Assembly: GCF_013426205.1 (NCBI RefSeq)
Contig: NC_089422.1
Span: 620,001 to 684,000 of the forward strand
Source of the DNA: Metarhizium brunneum
Lineage: Eukaryota; Ascomycota; Sordariomycetes; Hypocreales; Clavicipitaceae
Length of the DNA: 64,000 nt
Direction of reading: 5' to 3'
Within the stretch, counting starts at the first letter, position 1. Each line of letters begins with the position of its first letter. Under the pieces are notes generated by a model. It was not told the DNA's origin. It saw only the letters and a program-made list of their open reading frames with translations, and ran no database searches. Made by a program: the position numbers and the translations under genes. Of this stretch, positions 1 to 13,005 are shown in pieces.

Positions 1-3000
1 CGAGGGGGAATTAGGCTTGTGAGGTTGTGAATCTGTAGGAGTATTTCGTTTCATGTCGTTTGTGCTTGCTCACATGCGCGGTATATGCGCGGCTACCAAA
101 CTCATTGATGGCCTTCTGGGCGTGTTGGGGAGGTCGGTTATGGAAGTATTTCACTGACGCCGGAACAACTTTGAATGCGGCACGAACTCGGATCCTCGGG
201 CAACGAAACACGCGATCACAAGTAATAATTGAGCCGCCATGAAGCCGAGCTGAGTAAACGCGGTGCAACTTCATCTGCGCGCTTACCTTTGCCCGTCATT
301 CCACTGTGCAAGGCTGCCCTATCAACAGGCACAAGATGCCTTGTGCTGCACGTTTCTCACGGGACATGTTGGCGACACGCCTCGTACACGCGGAGTAAGC
401 AAGCCCGTCATCTCATCCCGCCGACCATCCGGACCTACGCAAGACAAGACAGGGCACCGCGGCGGCAGCGAGACATGTGGAATAGTTTGGTAAAACCAAA
501 GCACAAGGCGAGACAGCCGCGGGGAAATATGGTTGGTGATACTTCAAGATGGCTGCCAGTGTGAAGAGGCCAAGGGGCATGCTTCGACCGGTCATACGTG
601 ATGGATGGTCGGGTTCGATGAGGCAAAAGTGCGGAAGCGGCTGCATGACAGGATCAGGGGAGTTGAAGAATGGAACATGGCGCGGGGTTGGTGTGGCCAT
701 GCCGTCACGCTCTTGGAGGTTGCAGTTCTACCTTTATCCTCAAAACTTGGGAACAATAGACCAAGCTTGGCTCCCCGCTGGGACGAAGTCCGATTGCTGA
801 CATCTGGAGGTGGTGCTCGGCATCCATACCAAAATGAAGCAGGTGTCCTCAGGGTGATCAAGTCCCGGATGGACGGCTTAGACCGGCCGGTTTAAATTGG
901 GGCATATTATACACTGCGCTGGTCCTGGTCCTCATCCTGGTCCGGCCAAATTGCGTACGTCCAAGGACAATCAGCTCAAGTTGATTGGAATTGACAATGG
1001 AATTGGGATCTTGACCAGTTCGGTTTGAAAGAAGAGTGAAATAGGTGACAGTAGGTCTGGGCTCGCGTAATGGAATACTGGTGCCATATCGTTCCGAACC
1101 AATTTGATACGCATTAACACGACAGTCGAGGGCTCCAACATGCCGGGCTGTCTGGTTATCCCTAGTCATGTGTGGCATAGGGGTGTTGGACGCATGAGCT
1201 TGCCCTGTTCTTGAGGAGAAAGCGAGTGTAGACGTGCTGCCTCAAAGAACCCAGAGGAGAGGAGTGTTGGACTTGTGCGCTTCGGAATGTCCGAATGAGA
1301 TACTCGTATTTCGTATGGAAGAGCCTAGTCGTCAAGGGCAGGAGCCGAGAAGGATCGTGTTGCTGACGTTATGGATGGACGTGAAGGAAGCATGTTCAGG
1401 ACTCGGGAGTCAGTAATCGATGCTTGGTATCGCCATCGGCGGATAGAACAACGGGCAACACTGCCACGAGCCAGGCCATTGCGGAGACAGGAGCCTTTTA
1501 TTGGGGAGTAGGATGAGGGCATGACAAGATGTCGGTATCAGACCAGAAGACAGTTTTATTTCCGCAGCGAAAATGCAGACATGGAGGAGCTGTGGAGTTG
1601 GCGCATTACTCAGAGGCTCCAGATGCCATTGTATGCCCATGTCTGTTTGCCCCACTCGGCAGCTATTCAGGGCGCTTGCATGAATGGCTGTGGACACAGC
1701 CAACTTTGGAAGACGCCAGCCTGGCCTGGTCTTTGTCGGCAGCTTTGGCTCCGGCTGTCGACCTTGATGTTTCTCGTACGATTTAAATTGGTCTAAAAGG
1801 ACGGCGTGCTGGTGCTTTAATGATGCTGGTTATCAACTGCCTGACTGGGGACGTGGACCTACAATAATAGATCGGGCCCACGACCTGAAGTAGGCAGGCG
1901 GTTTTTTGGCCACATGTGCACATGTGCGTGGCCCATCAACCGGGTCGTAAGGCGCTTAGGTTTCATTGCTAACCGACGTGGAAATACTCCATACTCTCTT
2001 TTTCTCCGCGCAGCTCAGTTCATGCCCTTCTACGGAGTAGTCGCGTTGGATTAGAGTTTTGGCGGCGGCAACACTGGCCAGGGACAAACGGGTTCTCGCT
2101 CTAAAGCCAAGCTGCTGCTATTGTATGTGCGTGCTTGTATACTTTCAATGTTACCTTATGTAAGTAAGTGCAGTAGAGTCTATTTTGTCGCCCCCAAGGT
2201 CCCATCTCCACTATGAACCTTGTCATGTGCTTGAGCACACACAGTTATCATAAAGTATGTATTCTATCTACTCCGTACTGCGTCACCTCGAGCGCAAATG
2301 TACATAGTCTCAACTACTCCCCGACATGTCCGTGGGTTACCAAGTCGCGTCACCTGAAAATGGCAATGGCGGATCGAGATAGTATCCGTGCTGACATCTG
2401 AACTTGATGGCCAAGGCTCGGTTTATCGCAGTCATCAAAATGGCGGGGCGCGCCCAAGTTTGAAATGGCGCAAACCCACAATCCAAGATTCACGGCACAT
2501 GCAGACATGATGCGTAGCGTTCATGCCACTGCGAGTCGACGTGATGGTGCAGAGTACCTGCTCCGTCCCTACATGAGCATGAACAAATCTGGCCCGCCGT
2601 GGCAAGTTGCTGGTTGGACGCCTCAGCTGTTCCGACCCCACAAACCGGGAACCCAAGCGGCATGCAGATGGAGATGGAGATGGAGGACGGAGGATGAGTG
2701 ATGGATGAGTGATGGATGATGGAAGCTCCATGCGAGCATTGCACTGGCAACTGGGCTGTCGATGGGGTTCTTGGGTAGCATCAATCGATGGAGTCCGAGG
2801 CCTACAGATAACTCGGAAGTTGGATACTCCAAGGCGCCAACAACTACATCGTCATTGCGTTGCACATTCTCCTCCGGTGGCTCTGTGGTGTGACGCGACA
2901 GAGCGGATCAGATTCAATGGCGCACTAGGGCGCGCGTTTTCCTCAGGGACTACTAGTAGTACTAGTACTCCGTACTCCGTAGTAGACCCAGAGCCGGAGC

Positions 3001-3995
3001 TGAAACCAATCTGGTCTGTCCAGGATGGCAGCAGATTGTACATTTTTCTGCCCACTGAATACCTCAATGCTTGAACAGGATAATAGCAGATTTGCGTGGC
3101 GTCTGTTGAGCCTTGACGGCACAGACGCGCCCATGTCGCAAGGCAGGTGCATTACATGTGCTGCGTACCAGCTCAGGCACCCGGGCAGGCATGCAGCATG
3201 GAGGGGGATGCCGTCGGTACTCGGCGTCACTGGCAAAACACACGATGGTCGAGGTACCGAGCCTCGTCGAACAATGCCCACACACACAATTACGCTCCCT
3301 CGTTCAACAATGCTGTCTGGTGCCCCGATGAGGCGCCTTGGCTCAGGTGGCCGCTGAGTGGTTGCCCTGAGCCCACTAAACTTTGGCAACGTGAGGTCGA
3401 CATCTGGACTGGCCCATTGCCATGCACGCCCCGTCATAAGTCGGCTCCACTCGGGCGCGGGCTGGCCACTTACATGACCTCACACGCCCTCCAACGCTGC
3501 GGGTGCTCAACTGGTGTCAATGGTTCAGGCGCCTGGTTCCATGTCCACCTGCACTTCAGGGCAACAGTCCAGCAGCACCGGTGCAGACCAGTGGACCCGA
3601 GTCCCAACATTGAATGCCAATCCACCCAGGCTGTGCGCCAGGCCGCTGCTGTGCAGGCTCGAGTGTTGTCTGGTGCTGGTGACGGTTTTGTGCCAACGGG
3701 TGTGCCAACAGGTGTGCACAACTCTTGAACCGTCGACGGCCAACTTTGTATGCCGGGCCTGCTGTGCCGTACTGGTGCACCACACCTAAATGCTCGACTG
3801 AACAAACAACGGCACTTTGGCATCCCCACAGCCAAACGCTCAAGTCGCCTCGACATATCCCGCATCTTGACTGCTCGGTCCGGTTTCCTCACTGCCTCAA
3901 GTCCGGTGTGTCCTCGACGCTGCGCCGCATTGCCAGTTCCGATTCACCATCCATCGCTGTTCTGCGATCCTGCTTCACTTGACTTGACCGTTTTT
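1..3995. other. gene-poor region, no supported gene
   Basis: No reading frame here has a recognisable domain, a good ATG context or splice pattern; frames up to about 190 codons overlap one another on both strands, as expected by chance in about 52% GC DNA. Small repeats are visible: a GATGGA/GATGAGT-type imperfect microsatellite around 2668-2720, an imperfect 12-base GTGTGCCAACGG-like tandem around 3690-3720, and several copies of the nonamer TACTCCGTA or its complement (2031, 2269, 2966, 2973). I see nothing that supports a protein or RNA gene. Confidence 0.5.
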
Positions 3996-4855
3996 CGTCT
4001 TCTCCTTCTCCTTCTTTCCCACGCTTGGGCCCATCTTCATCAACACGCTTTCTATGGCCTGTGCTGCTAGACCCCCTTTCCTCCGTCCGCTCCAGACACT
4101 TCTGCCACCGGCCTGCTAGTTTCCCGTCGACGTGCACCACTCTCCACGACCGTCTTGTCACGAGCGCAATCGAGTTGACTCCCTGTTCTCGAGGGCTGTT
4201 TTTTCCTGTCATTCTTTCTCATACATTGCATCTGTCTTTTCTCAGGCCAAGCCCGTCCTCTTTGTCACTCTGCGATACCCTTTCTTCTACAGTCCAGCGG
4301 CGAGCTACGCCCCCTCCGCTTCTCTCTCGCCTCCGTCGCTCAGCACCCACAGTCTCCCAGTTCCCAATCTTCAGGAGAGCATTGGATCCCGCCGTCTCTC
4401 CTTCCCTCGAGACCTCCACGCCGGGGCCGTTGCTGTTTTCTCGCCACCTCCTCTCCGACAATCGTCCTCTTCACAGCTGAGTTCTTCGTACCCTATCGAG
4501 CAGCTCCAAGGCGATCCCAGGTCCGAGACAATACCGCTGGACAGAGCCTCGGTGCTCCCCCCCCAAAATTCTGAGCACCGAGCACGACCGCCGCGACGCC
4601 ACGAACGTCGAATCTTGCACCGCAACGCTATATCCGCGTGAATGCACAGAGACAAGATCGCAGTCTGGCCCCGAGATAGCGACACAGACATCCGCCAGCA
4701 AGTTCGTGCTGTGCAAAGCGGCGTCCTCTTCGGCCATAGCTAGTGGCTTCACATCTTCTGCTTCCATCTTGATTGCAGACGAGCTCTAGTGCCGCTAGCT
4801 TCTTCTGACCGCTCCTCAAACCGTGCTTGAACTCCGTCCGAGGCTCGTTAGCTTC
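3996..4855 (+). promoter_or_regulatory. CT-rich leader/promoter of the Cid1-type gene
   Basis: Pyrimidine-rich DNA (for example 3998-4020 and 4195-4440) runs up to the ATG at 4856. Long CT-rich leaders are common before fungal housekeeping genes. Several ATGs occur upstream of 4856, so short upstream ORFs may be present if transcription starts early. A frame opening with GTG at 4823 is not a credible start. Confidence 0.4.
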
Positions 4856-7800
4856 ATGGACGCCAGGTCTGCGACCTCAGAACCTCAGCATCCTTACCCC
4901 CTGAGCCCGTGGACGGCGACTTCCACTTCCACGACGCTTTCTACAGAGTCCACCAGCAACGGGGCTGCGCACTCGCCATCGTCGGAAAGTCCCCCGGACG
5001 CAGCTGCTCACCCCGTCCCTGCCGGGGCCGCGGCGCCATTTGCCCAGCTCGAATTCCTTCCCTTTCTCTTCCCCCAGCAAACCATCTACCACGCCCAGCT
5101 TCTGCACTACAACAAGCTCATCTCGCCCTCGCGCGGAGGTGGACTCCAGACTCCGCCCCTGCCCCCCGTCGTGTCCTCCCCCCACGTGCAGGCCGGACCC
5201 CGATCAAGATCATCTAGCAGAGTGTCCTTGAAAGACGCATCGGCCAGCAAGGGAGCCGCGTCAGGAGGCAATGGGAACCGCTCGCATCACAACCCCGACA
5301 AAATCAACCGTCCGGTTATAACGTCGAAAGACGCGCCTTCCAAAATGCCCCCCAAACATTCAGTCGAGACATCGAGGAGCATTCCTCAACGATCCAATGC
5401 CGCAGCTACCTTAGCCCACGGACAGTCCCACTCGAGCTCTGTGCCGTCTACGCCTCATCAGCATGCTCGACAGTTTTCGTTCGAGTCACGGGAGCCATCT
5501 CCAACTGCCGCTAACAACCATTCCCCCCGATCGGCATATTCGGAAACCAATAGCACACTACCCTCATTACGGCCCCTGCCTCCTAGGCTTGGTGGATGCA
5601 AATACGAGACTGCTCAGATCAATTCAAGACGCAGAATACCGTACTCTGTGGGAAGTGACCGACTCGAAAAACTGGACTTGCGAACTGTCAAGAACAAGTT
5701 GTCAGAGGATGAGGAGAGGAAATTAGCCACAGATATGCGCGAGATATACAATCGTTTACTACCGACCGAGGAGGTCGAAGAAAGGCGGAAAAAGCTGGTC
5801 CAGAAGCTAGAAAAAATATTCAACGATGAGTGGCCCGGCCATGATATTCGTGTGAATTTGTTTGGGTCCTCGGGCAATCTGCTATGTTCAGATGACTCGG
5901 ATGGTATGTTCAAACAGTCGGCATGGAAACTAGTCGTGCATAACTAATGCTGGTTTGTTTCTAGTGGACATTTGCATTACTACTTCATGGCAAGAGTTGG
6001 AAGGAGTTTGCATGATAGCTGACCTCCTCGCAAGGCGTATGTTTCCACCTTCGAACCTACATGGAACAGTCTTCGCTAACACACACTATTCAGGCGGAAT
6101 GGAAAAGGTTGTTTGCATATCTGCGGCCAAGGTGCCCATTGTCAAGATCTGGGATCCTGAGCTTGGCCTGGCCTGCGACATGAATGTGAACAACACTCTT
6201 GCCCTCGAAAATACCAGAATGGTTCGCATATACGTAGAAGCCGATCCTCGTGTTCGCCAATTGGCAATGATTATCAAATACTGGACCAGGAGGAGAATTA
6301 TCAATGATGCTGGTGAGATGATGGAACCATACCTCTGGTATCTATAAAACATTGTTGCTGACATACCTCGTCCTCTTCAAACAGCTTTTGGTGGCACGTT
6401 GAGTTCTTACACGTGGATATGCCTTATTATCGCATTTCTTCAACTCCGAAATCCTGCAGTTCTTCCCGCATTGCATCAAATGCCATATAAGATGCCAAAA
6501 TCAGATGGCACCCCTAGCGACTTTGCGGATAATCTCAAGAAGATCAAAGGATACGGCAGCAAAAATAAATCATCTGTCGCAGAGCTGTTGTTTCAATTTT
6601 TTCGATTCTACGCTCACGAATTCGATTACGACAAGCACGTGCTGACCATCAGGCAGGGAAAGCTTCTAACAAAGCAAGAAAAGAAGTGGAATTATGCCTT
6701 GAACAATCAATTATGTGTCGAGGAGCCTTTCAACGTTTCTCGAAATCTCGGAAATACTGCCGACGAATATGCGTTTCGAGGTCTACACTTGGAGCTGCGT
6801 CGCGCGTTTGATCTGCTTTCCGAGGCGAAGCTTGACGAGGCGTGCGAGCAATACGTATTTCCGAAGGAAGAGGAGCGCGTCTGGACTCGACCAGCCCCGC
6901 AGCCCCGTCCAGTGCTTCTGCGAAGCTCGTCACAGACACACTCTGGTCGAGGCGGGCGAGGACATCACAGAGGCGGCCGCCACAACAACAATTTCCACAG
7001 GGGCGGAGGGGGGTCGAATAGAAGAGCCTCTTCGAGTATACCGGCTTATGAGCAAAATATGTTTGTGCCATTGAGTATGCAGCAGGACATGTCATGGCTC
7101 CAGACACCTCAGTACCCGTTTCAATACACTCAGCAGGACCTCATGACGCAAATAGCCTATCAAGAGCAAATGCGACACTTTCACAACTTGTATGCGCAGG
7201 GGCCCTTCCTTCCGCACCAAGTGATTAGCCAGCAGCAGCAGCAGCAGCAGAGACTGTCTATCAACTGTGGTTCGGGTCAGCAGTCGTCGGACCGATCAAG
7301 AACAAACTCATTCGACAATGTTCCAGTCACCGCACCACTACGGCCAGAAATATATGCCCTGTATGGGATGAACATAGGCCACGCTTTTCTTCCACAAAAT
7401 GGCTACGGATCTTACCCCTCGAGCCCTGCAACAACGAATAACAACGCAGCTCAAGACTTCCGCCGGTCCCTCCAAAGATCCACAATCTCTACTGAGGGAG
7501 GGGCATCGATGTCAAGTAGCTCGGTAAGGTCTCAGTCGCAACCAGCACAGAGGTCGCCGTCTGCCAATCCTGGTGCGGGCTATCAACTGAGCAGCCAAAC
7601 TCCAGCCAGCGCAAAGTTGTCTGCACCGAGACAAACGAATGGCATAACAATCCCAAATTTTATGCCGGATGATGCTGATTTTGATGAGACACCCAAAGCC
7701 GCGTCTGAATCGCCAGAGTCTGTAGATGCCAAGTCCTCTGGCTTCTTCCAAGCCAGAAGCCTGAGTCCGACTAGACCTGCCCAATCTCAACAACAACAAC

Positions 7801-8975
7801 AGCAGCAGCAGCAGCAGCAGCATTTGCCAAATGGCATTGCCTTTGGAGACCTGGCCACAAAGTCTTCAAGTCCTGAAAGACGACGGCTCTCAATAGAGCA
7901 GCTGCCTCAGACGCTGCTAGACCGAAGGATGCGCAGAGCATCCAGGTCTCCATCTCCCTTAGGGCACGCCCGTGCATTTTCCGTTGGTGTGACTTCTTCT
8001 GCCCCGTTGACATCTGCACCATTCCCCAGTAGTCAGGGCAGCAAAGCCTCGTCAAGACCACTGGTGGTAAACGGCTCAGGATTGAAGACTGCAGTAACCC
8101 CACCTGGTCCATCGCCCTCGAGTAGGGCAGAATCACTGGGATCTGAGGATTCACCAGTGGCCGGCATGGAGAATGCTTTGCATATCAGTACGGTCCCCGT
8201 CTGGCCCATGCAGCCTCCTGCCAACACGACATTGCAGCCGTCGGCACCATCCCGAATCCAACAAGCGCCTTCACCTTTGGCCTTGGACCGACCACCGATT
8301 GTAGTCAATGGATCCAGCGCGCCGTTGTCCATGCCGCACTGTGCAGAAGACGCTTCATTCAAAGACCGGATTGCGCTGATGAATTCTATCTACTTGACCA
8401 GTCAACCGAACCAGCAGGAAGCCCCCAATGGCGCCACTGCCCGTCTCTCGCCATCCGCCAGGCAACGCTTGATGTCTCGACAGCCTCAAAACGGTGTCAT
8501 TGCTCCGCTGGATCTAGCAATTGGTGACAATAGGGTGGGCAAGCCTACGGCAATCGATGCTGCTCATCTCTCTCCTGTGTATGAAACGCGAACACCCTCG
8601 CCAACTACACTCCGGAAGCAAGAGCCAGCCGCATCGATGCCAACATGGCTGCCCAACAAGCCCCCCTACAAGGCTGAAGCAAGCAAGCCCACTCGCGTGG
8701 ATCTTTCCAAGGAGGCGCTGCACAGCCCGGACCACCGGCGCCCTCCATTTGTCGACGCAGATAAGGGTCAGAAGAGTCAGAAACCACACGTGGCAGCAGC
8801 AAAGTCAGCGCCGCAGCGAGAAAACGGACATGTACGCGGCGCCAAGAGTGAGGGCGACGGCGGTTGGCAGAAGGCTGCTGGTAAAGGGAAGAAGAAGGCC
8901 CACAACACAGTTTCAACACAGCCCTCGCAAGCCGAACTCCCGCCGAAGAATGAATTCGAACGCAAAGGCGGTTAG
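4856..8975 (+). CDS. Cid1/Cut-family poly(A)/terminal nucleotidyltransferase
   Basis: Non-canonical RNA nucleotidyltransferase that adds A, U or C residues to RNA 3' ends in decay or quality control. Four exons: 4856-5903, 5965-6036, 6094-6312, 6385-8975 (1309 aa); all three introns (61, 57, 72 nt) join in frame. The pol-beta-type core has GSSG followed by SDDSDVDI with the Asp-x-Asp pair at about residues 349 and 351 (the motif is created by splicing intron 1) and a third Asp in ACDMNVNN at about 402. The central domain reads INDAAFGGTLSSYTW, and a PAP-associated segment (PFNVSRNLGNTADEYAFRGL) lies near 557-595. The N-terminal 280 residues are Ser/Pro-rich. The C-terminal 650 are low complexity with an RGG/His stretch and two poly-Gln tracts, suggesting RNA-granule association. 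Closest in layout to filamentous-fungal CutA/CutB-like enzymes (inference); uridylyl versus adenylyl preference cannot be read here. Confidence 0.9.
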
Positions 8976-10760
8976 ACTTGGTGGATTGTTATCAGCTAAT
9001 TATAATCAAACTGCCGCGGCCGAGGCGAATCTGAAGATGGTCAAATGCTGGTTGGATAGAGTCAACAGTGGTGGAGGATCTTGGTGCATTTTTTGTTTTG
9101 TTTTTGGAGCCGCAAAGAGATTCACAAAAGATGTCTGAGAAGAACAGGGTAGTGGTTGACATGATTTGCAGCTTACACAGCATCGAGTTGGACATGATTT
9201 GGGACGTGGCTAATCCCGACAATGACATGTACGAGGGTTGCTAGGGCGGAATTCGATGTAGAAGCATATGTACAATGCATGAAGCTGTTGCGGGAGATAA
9301 ACAGAGGGGATTGAAAGTTGGGGATATGACAGCAACCCTTGGCGATCAGAGATGCGAAGTTGTATCGACATGGAATCAAATGGTGTGGTTGGATCGTGGG
9401 CGGGCAACCCAAGGGCATGCTGGGCGTATGATTACAAGGGTTAGCTGGCAGGCGTTTTGCATTCGAGAAGCCGTTGTCGCGCCCCTTTTTCTCTTTTTTA
9501 TCATTTATATATACGGCATGGCGGTGTTTACGGAGGCATTGATTAATGTTTCTGATGTTTGTCGACCGCCAGGATGGAAACAGCCCTAGGATGGCTGCTA
9601 GCGGCATAGATAGGGATGTTACAAAGTTATGCACAAAAGATAGTTGAATCAAGAAAAGATAAATAACACGGGACGAGGCTTTGCAGATTCATGACATGCG
9701 TGTTGTGCACTGGGTGTTGGTTGTGACTTTGGGGCCATATGTCGCGGGAGGTGTCTCGGCCACGTTGGACATCGAGAGGCGATATGGAGTGCACGGCGTA
9801 GAAGCGATGTGTACCAATGACGAGCAGCAAGGGCCCAGGCCGATGGGGTCTGGTTGCGTTTATGAATCCAAGTCGCGGCTGGGGGCCAACGCAAGTCACT
9901 TGCGATGGGCGTTTGGTTGTTGGTTGTTGGTTGTACGTGTAAAAAGGGCGCTTGTGGTCCAGTTGGTGCTCCGCCGGGGATGTTGGTCATCTTCAGCGGG
10001 TACGTCTAGTACTAGTAGTAGTAGTAGTAGAATCAAGGAGAGAGCCATTTGATGTCGAAGCGAACACATGGAGCCTCGTGTTGGGCCGCGGGCAGCTAGG
10101 CGAGATGGTGACGGGTGGTATTGGGGGCCGGTGGCGGCTAGGGCGGTTCGTGGGCGGTTTATACTTGGCATCTGGCGACGAAGCGTCCTTGGGGGCTGAC
10201 GATGTTGGACGAGACTTTTGCCATTGTTGATGGGCTGTGTTTGAGGACAAGGTTGGTCGTGAGGGTGGCGGATTGCGGATTTCTGTAGGGCGTTGGATGC
10301 TCGAGCTGTCGGTCGTGTTGGTGGGCGGGACGTTGCGCCTTTGTCTGGCTGGGGTTTGGGGGTCGGCCAGGCCAGGCCTTTTTCTGGGAAGAACATGGAA
10401 TGTGTATATATGACGGGGCTGTGCGATGTTATACGGAGAGAAGATGTGTATCGTGCTCGGGGGTGTTGGTCGTGATTTATACCGGCACGGGTCATCTGGG
10501 GGTTGTGGCCGGGAGGGATTTGTCGACGGTGGATTCTTGCCGTTTTAGTCTCTGGGCTCTGTGTACGTCAGTCTATACATACTTTATGTATCTACTCATC
10601 ACTGCAGATACATCTTCCAGTGGTACTTCAATGTTCTCTAAGAGCTCCATGTCAATGTTCTGCCAAAGTAGGACACCCTCGGCAATAGCAGACCGTCACG
10701 GCGGGGAAGACAATCAGAAAGTTCAAAGTTTAGACTCGCATTACGATATATGTCAATATG
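8976..10760. other. intergenic, no supported gene
   Basis: Contains the 3' flank of the nucleotidyltransferase gene and then gene-free DNA. A short AGT trinucleotide microsatellite sits at about 10010-10031. A 199-codon minus frame at 9896-10495 is Pro/Arg-rich, has no domain and lies over the microsatellite, so I do not call it. Confidence 0.5.
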
Positions 10761-11006
10761 CTACTTGTCTTGGCCGGCACCCCGTCCAGCTCCATTCGTC
10801 GATCGGTACGCCGCCGCCCGCTGGGCCATGTAGTCCTCCGCGCAGACGGGACAGCCCGGAACGACGGGGTGTCCGTCGCAAGTCTCGACGAGGCCGGTGT
10901 ATGTGCCGTGCTTGGGGTCCTTGGAACACGCGAATGTCGAGAGTGCAAATGTGACTCTTTTGGCGGCGCAGGTGGTCGAGTGCGCTGCGGTCGTTTGGCG
11001 CTTCAT
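10761..11006 (-). CDS. small cysteine-containing hypothetical protein
   Basis: An 81-residue frame starting at ATG 11006 in a good fungal context (CAAAATG). A TATAAA-like box lies about 70 nt upstream, just beside a GACTT pentamer tandem (about 11055-11075). The protein has cysteines at 13, 27, 43, 52 and 55, with a compact central part (THGTY-like turn, then DGHPVVPGCPVCAEDY, where the last two Cys form a CxxC pair). There is no signal peptide and no membrane segment. I do not recognise a family. The CxxC and the basic, Ala-rich tail are the only clues. It could be a real small protein or a chance frame; the promoter arrangement favours real. Confidence 0.4.
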   Translation of the reverse strand: MKRQTTAAHSTTCAAKRVTFALSTFACSKDPKHGTYTGLVETCDGHPVVPGCPVCAEDYMAQRAAAYRSTNGAGRGAGQDK

Positions 11007-12777
11007 TTTTGACGCTTGCGGATGAATCCGGTAGACGATGGAGTAGTTCTGGTGACTTGACTTGACTTGACTTGGTATAAATGAGATTTGGGAAGGTTGA
11101 GTAGGAGACGGAGGCGGTTTGAGGGGAGCAGGTTGGATTGGAGCCGCGCGAGGGAGGTTCGACTGCCAGCGTCGCTTTAATATGTCGCGAGGAGGCCGAG
11201 TCGAGGGCCCGTTTGAACCTGGTGGCACGGTGATTGTGGTTTTTGTCGCTGGGCCGTCGTGGTTGTGAATCCGGCGGCCAAGGGTTGCATGTTCACGGCC
11301 TGGTGGGTGGCACAGCACCACTGTTCATGTTGTGCGCTTGTTCATGTGGGATTCTTTTGGAGGGGTGTCTTTTTAATGGCGGCCAGGAGGAGATGGACCT
11401 GGCACTTGAGACCTTGGGTTGTTCACTTGCTTAAATATGAGTCGGCTGGTTATGTCGTTGGGATGTCATTTGGGCACGTCTGCGGCGCGAACAATCAGCC
11501 TTTTCGGTATGAAGCAGCGCACTGATTTTCTGGTTCATAGGGCTTTGTATGCTGGTGTATTGCCTTTCGTGTGTGCTTTGTCTCTTTGGTGGGTGTGGTC
11601 GTGGCGTGCAAGGCATGATATTCTTTTATACCTGCTTGCGGGAGACTCTTGGACGGAGGATGACGAGGGGTCGGCAAGGTTGGAATGTCTCGCAGAGGTT
11701 ATGACTGGCTGGTTGTGTTATGTGCGAGCTTGCATATTGATACTATGTGTATCCAATGTTAGCATTGAACATTAAATGGTGCACTGACTGCTTGAAGTTG
11801 AGTGTGTAACAGCCGGCTAAGACACAGCTAAACAGACACTATGGGATTTTCTCAATTCAACAGGCGCCCGAACTCATCCAAACCAGGAACGAAAAGATTG
11901 ATATGGCAAAGACAGACCCATAGACTGGGTCGATGTATTCCAAAGTCGTGTGCAATGCTAGTCTGACGGAATCCATTCATCTGTATGGGACTGTGCTGTA
12001 ACCGGGGTTGAGAAATTGGCCATCTTGATGCTATGAAGACGTATATTGCAAGATGCTTTTCTGTCGCCATATTCGCAATAGGATGCGATGAGATGAGCCA
12101 AAACTAAGACGATAAAGACATGGCACAGCTTCTTCTGGCAGTGGTAGTTTGTGGGGTTGAATAATACTATATAAATATCGACGGTACAAGGAGGTTAATA
12201 TCCAAGGGTGACGACAAAATATAATAGCTCTGATGGCAGTAGCAGCGCTAGGTTGTCAGTCAATTTTCTGCCTTCAATCTTCCAACAAGATATACTGCGG
12301 CGCCTGTCGCATGGGACCTGAACCATGTCACTGGTCGTTCTCTACAATCGCTGCTTCATCATCTGAAGAAAAGTGCCTGCATGTCTCTGCAACTTATAGG
12401 AACTCGGCGCCCAAGAAGAACAACAGCACAGTCACAATACAGTCGCCGAGCTCAGTCGCTTCAACGAAAGGAACCGTCGAGGGGTTAGAAAGCGCGCTGC
12501 TTACAGCGGTTTAAATTCTCCAGCAGCAGCTACATATGCAGCTGAAAATTATGTCTCAGGCCTCAGTCGGCCTGTATCTGCCTATTACCCAAGTCCCAAA
12601 GACCACCACCGACTAAACCATAGCCAGCAACTTCCTCCCAGTACGCCCTTGTTGAGAAGAGAACAAAAATCGCGGCTCAGCCGCTACCAAAATAAAATAA
12701 TAATAGGAGATTACAAAACCCCAAGTCGCGAGCATATGGCCCATTCACACGCCAAACGTGATCGACAGCCAAACTCG
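11007..12777. other. intergenic, no supported gene
   Basis: Promoter side of the small cysteine protein (GACTT tandem and TATA-like box close to 11050-11085), then about 1.7 kb without a convincing frame. An AT-rich patch lies at 12150-12230. Confidence 0.45.
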
Positions 12778-13005
12778 TCACTTGTAACCACCTGTTGGAA
12801 AAGCACGCTCCAGCGTCTGCAGCATCTGTCCATAATTCGCCGGCGCGGTTTGCACCCCCAGTGCTATCTTCTCATGGTTCTGCGCGTGGCCCAGGTAATA
12901 TTGGAGGTTCGGAGTCTCCGGCAGGCGCTGCAGGTTCTCCCGTGTGACGGCCGGAGCAGAAGCCGCCGGCTGGGGAGGCGAAGCGTGCTGGCTAGATTCC
13001 GCCAT
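12778..13005 (-). CDS. small hypothetical protein
   Basis: A 75-codon frame starting at ATG 13005 (context TCTCATGGCG) and ending TGA at 12778. The first 20 residues are Ser/Pro/Ala-rich and disordered. The rest (ENLQRLPETPNLQYYLGHAQNH, then EKIALGVQTAPANYGQ) is a polar helical segment with no Cys and no membrane helix. An in-frame GTG 30 nt upstream is not a likely start. A plausible donor and polypyrimidine stretch upstream (about 13020-13075) leave open a 5' exon, but I could not join one in frame. Family not recognised. Confidence 0.35.
   Translation of the reverse strand: MAESSQHASPPQPAASAPAVTRENLQRLPETPNLQYYLGHAQNHEKIALGVQTAPANYGQMLQTLERAFPTGGYK

Noticed and set aside
2943..3437. 164-codon minus frame and overlapping plus frames
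   Set aside because: Mutually overlapping, no domain or splice support.
4823..4855. Upstream start for the nucleotidyltransferase
   Set aside because: Position 4823 is GTG; the first ATG in frame is 4856.
9896..10495. 199-codon minus frame
   Set aside because: Low complexity, spans a microsatellite, no homology-like motif.
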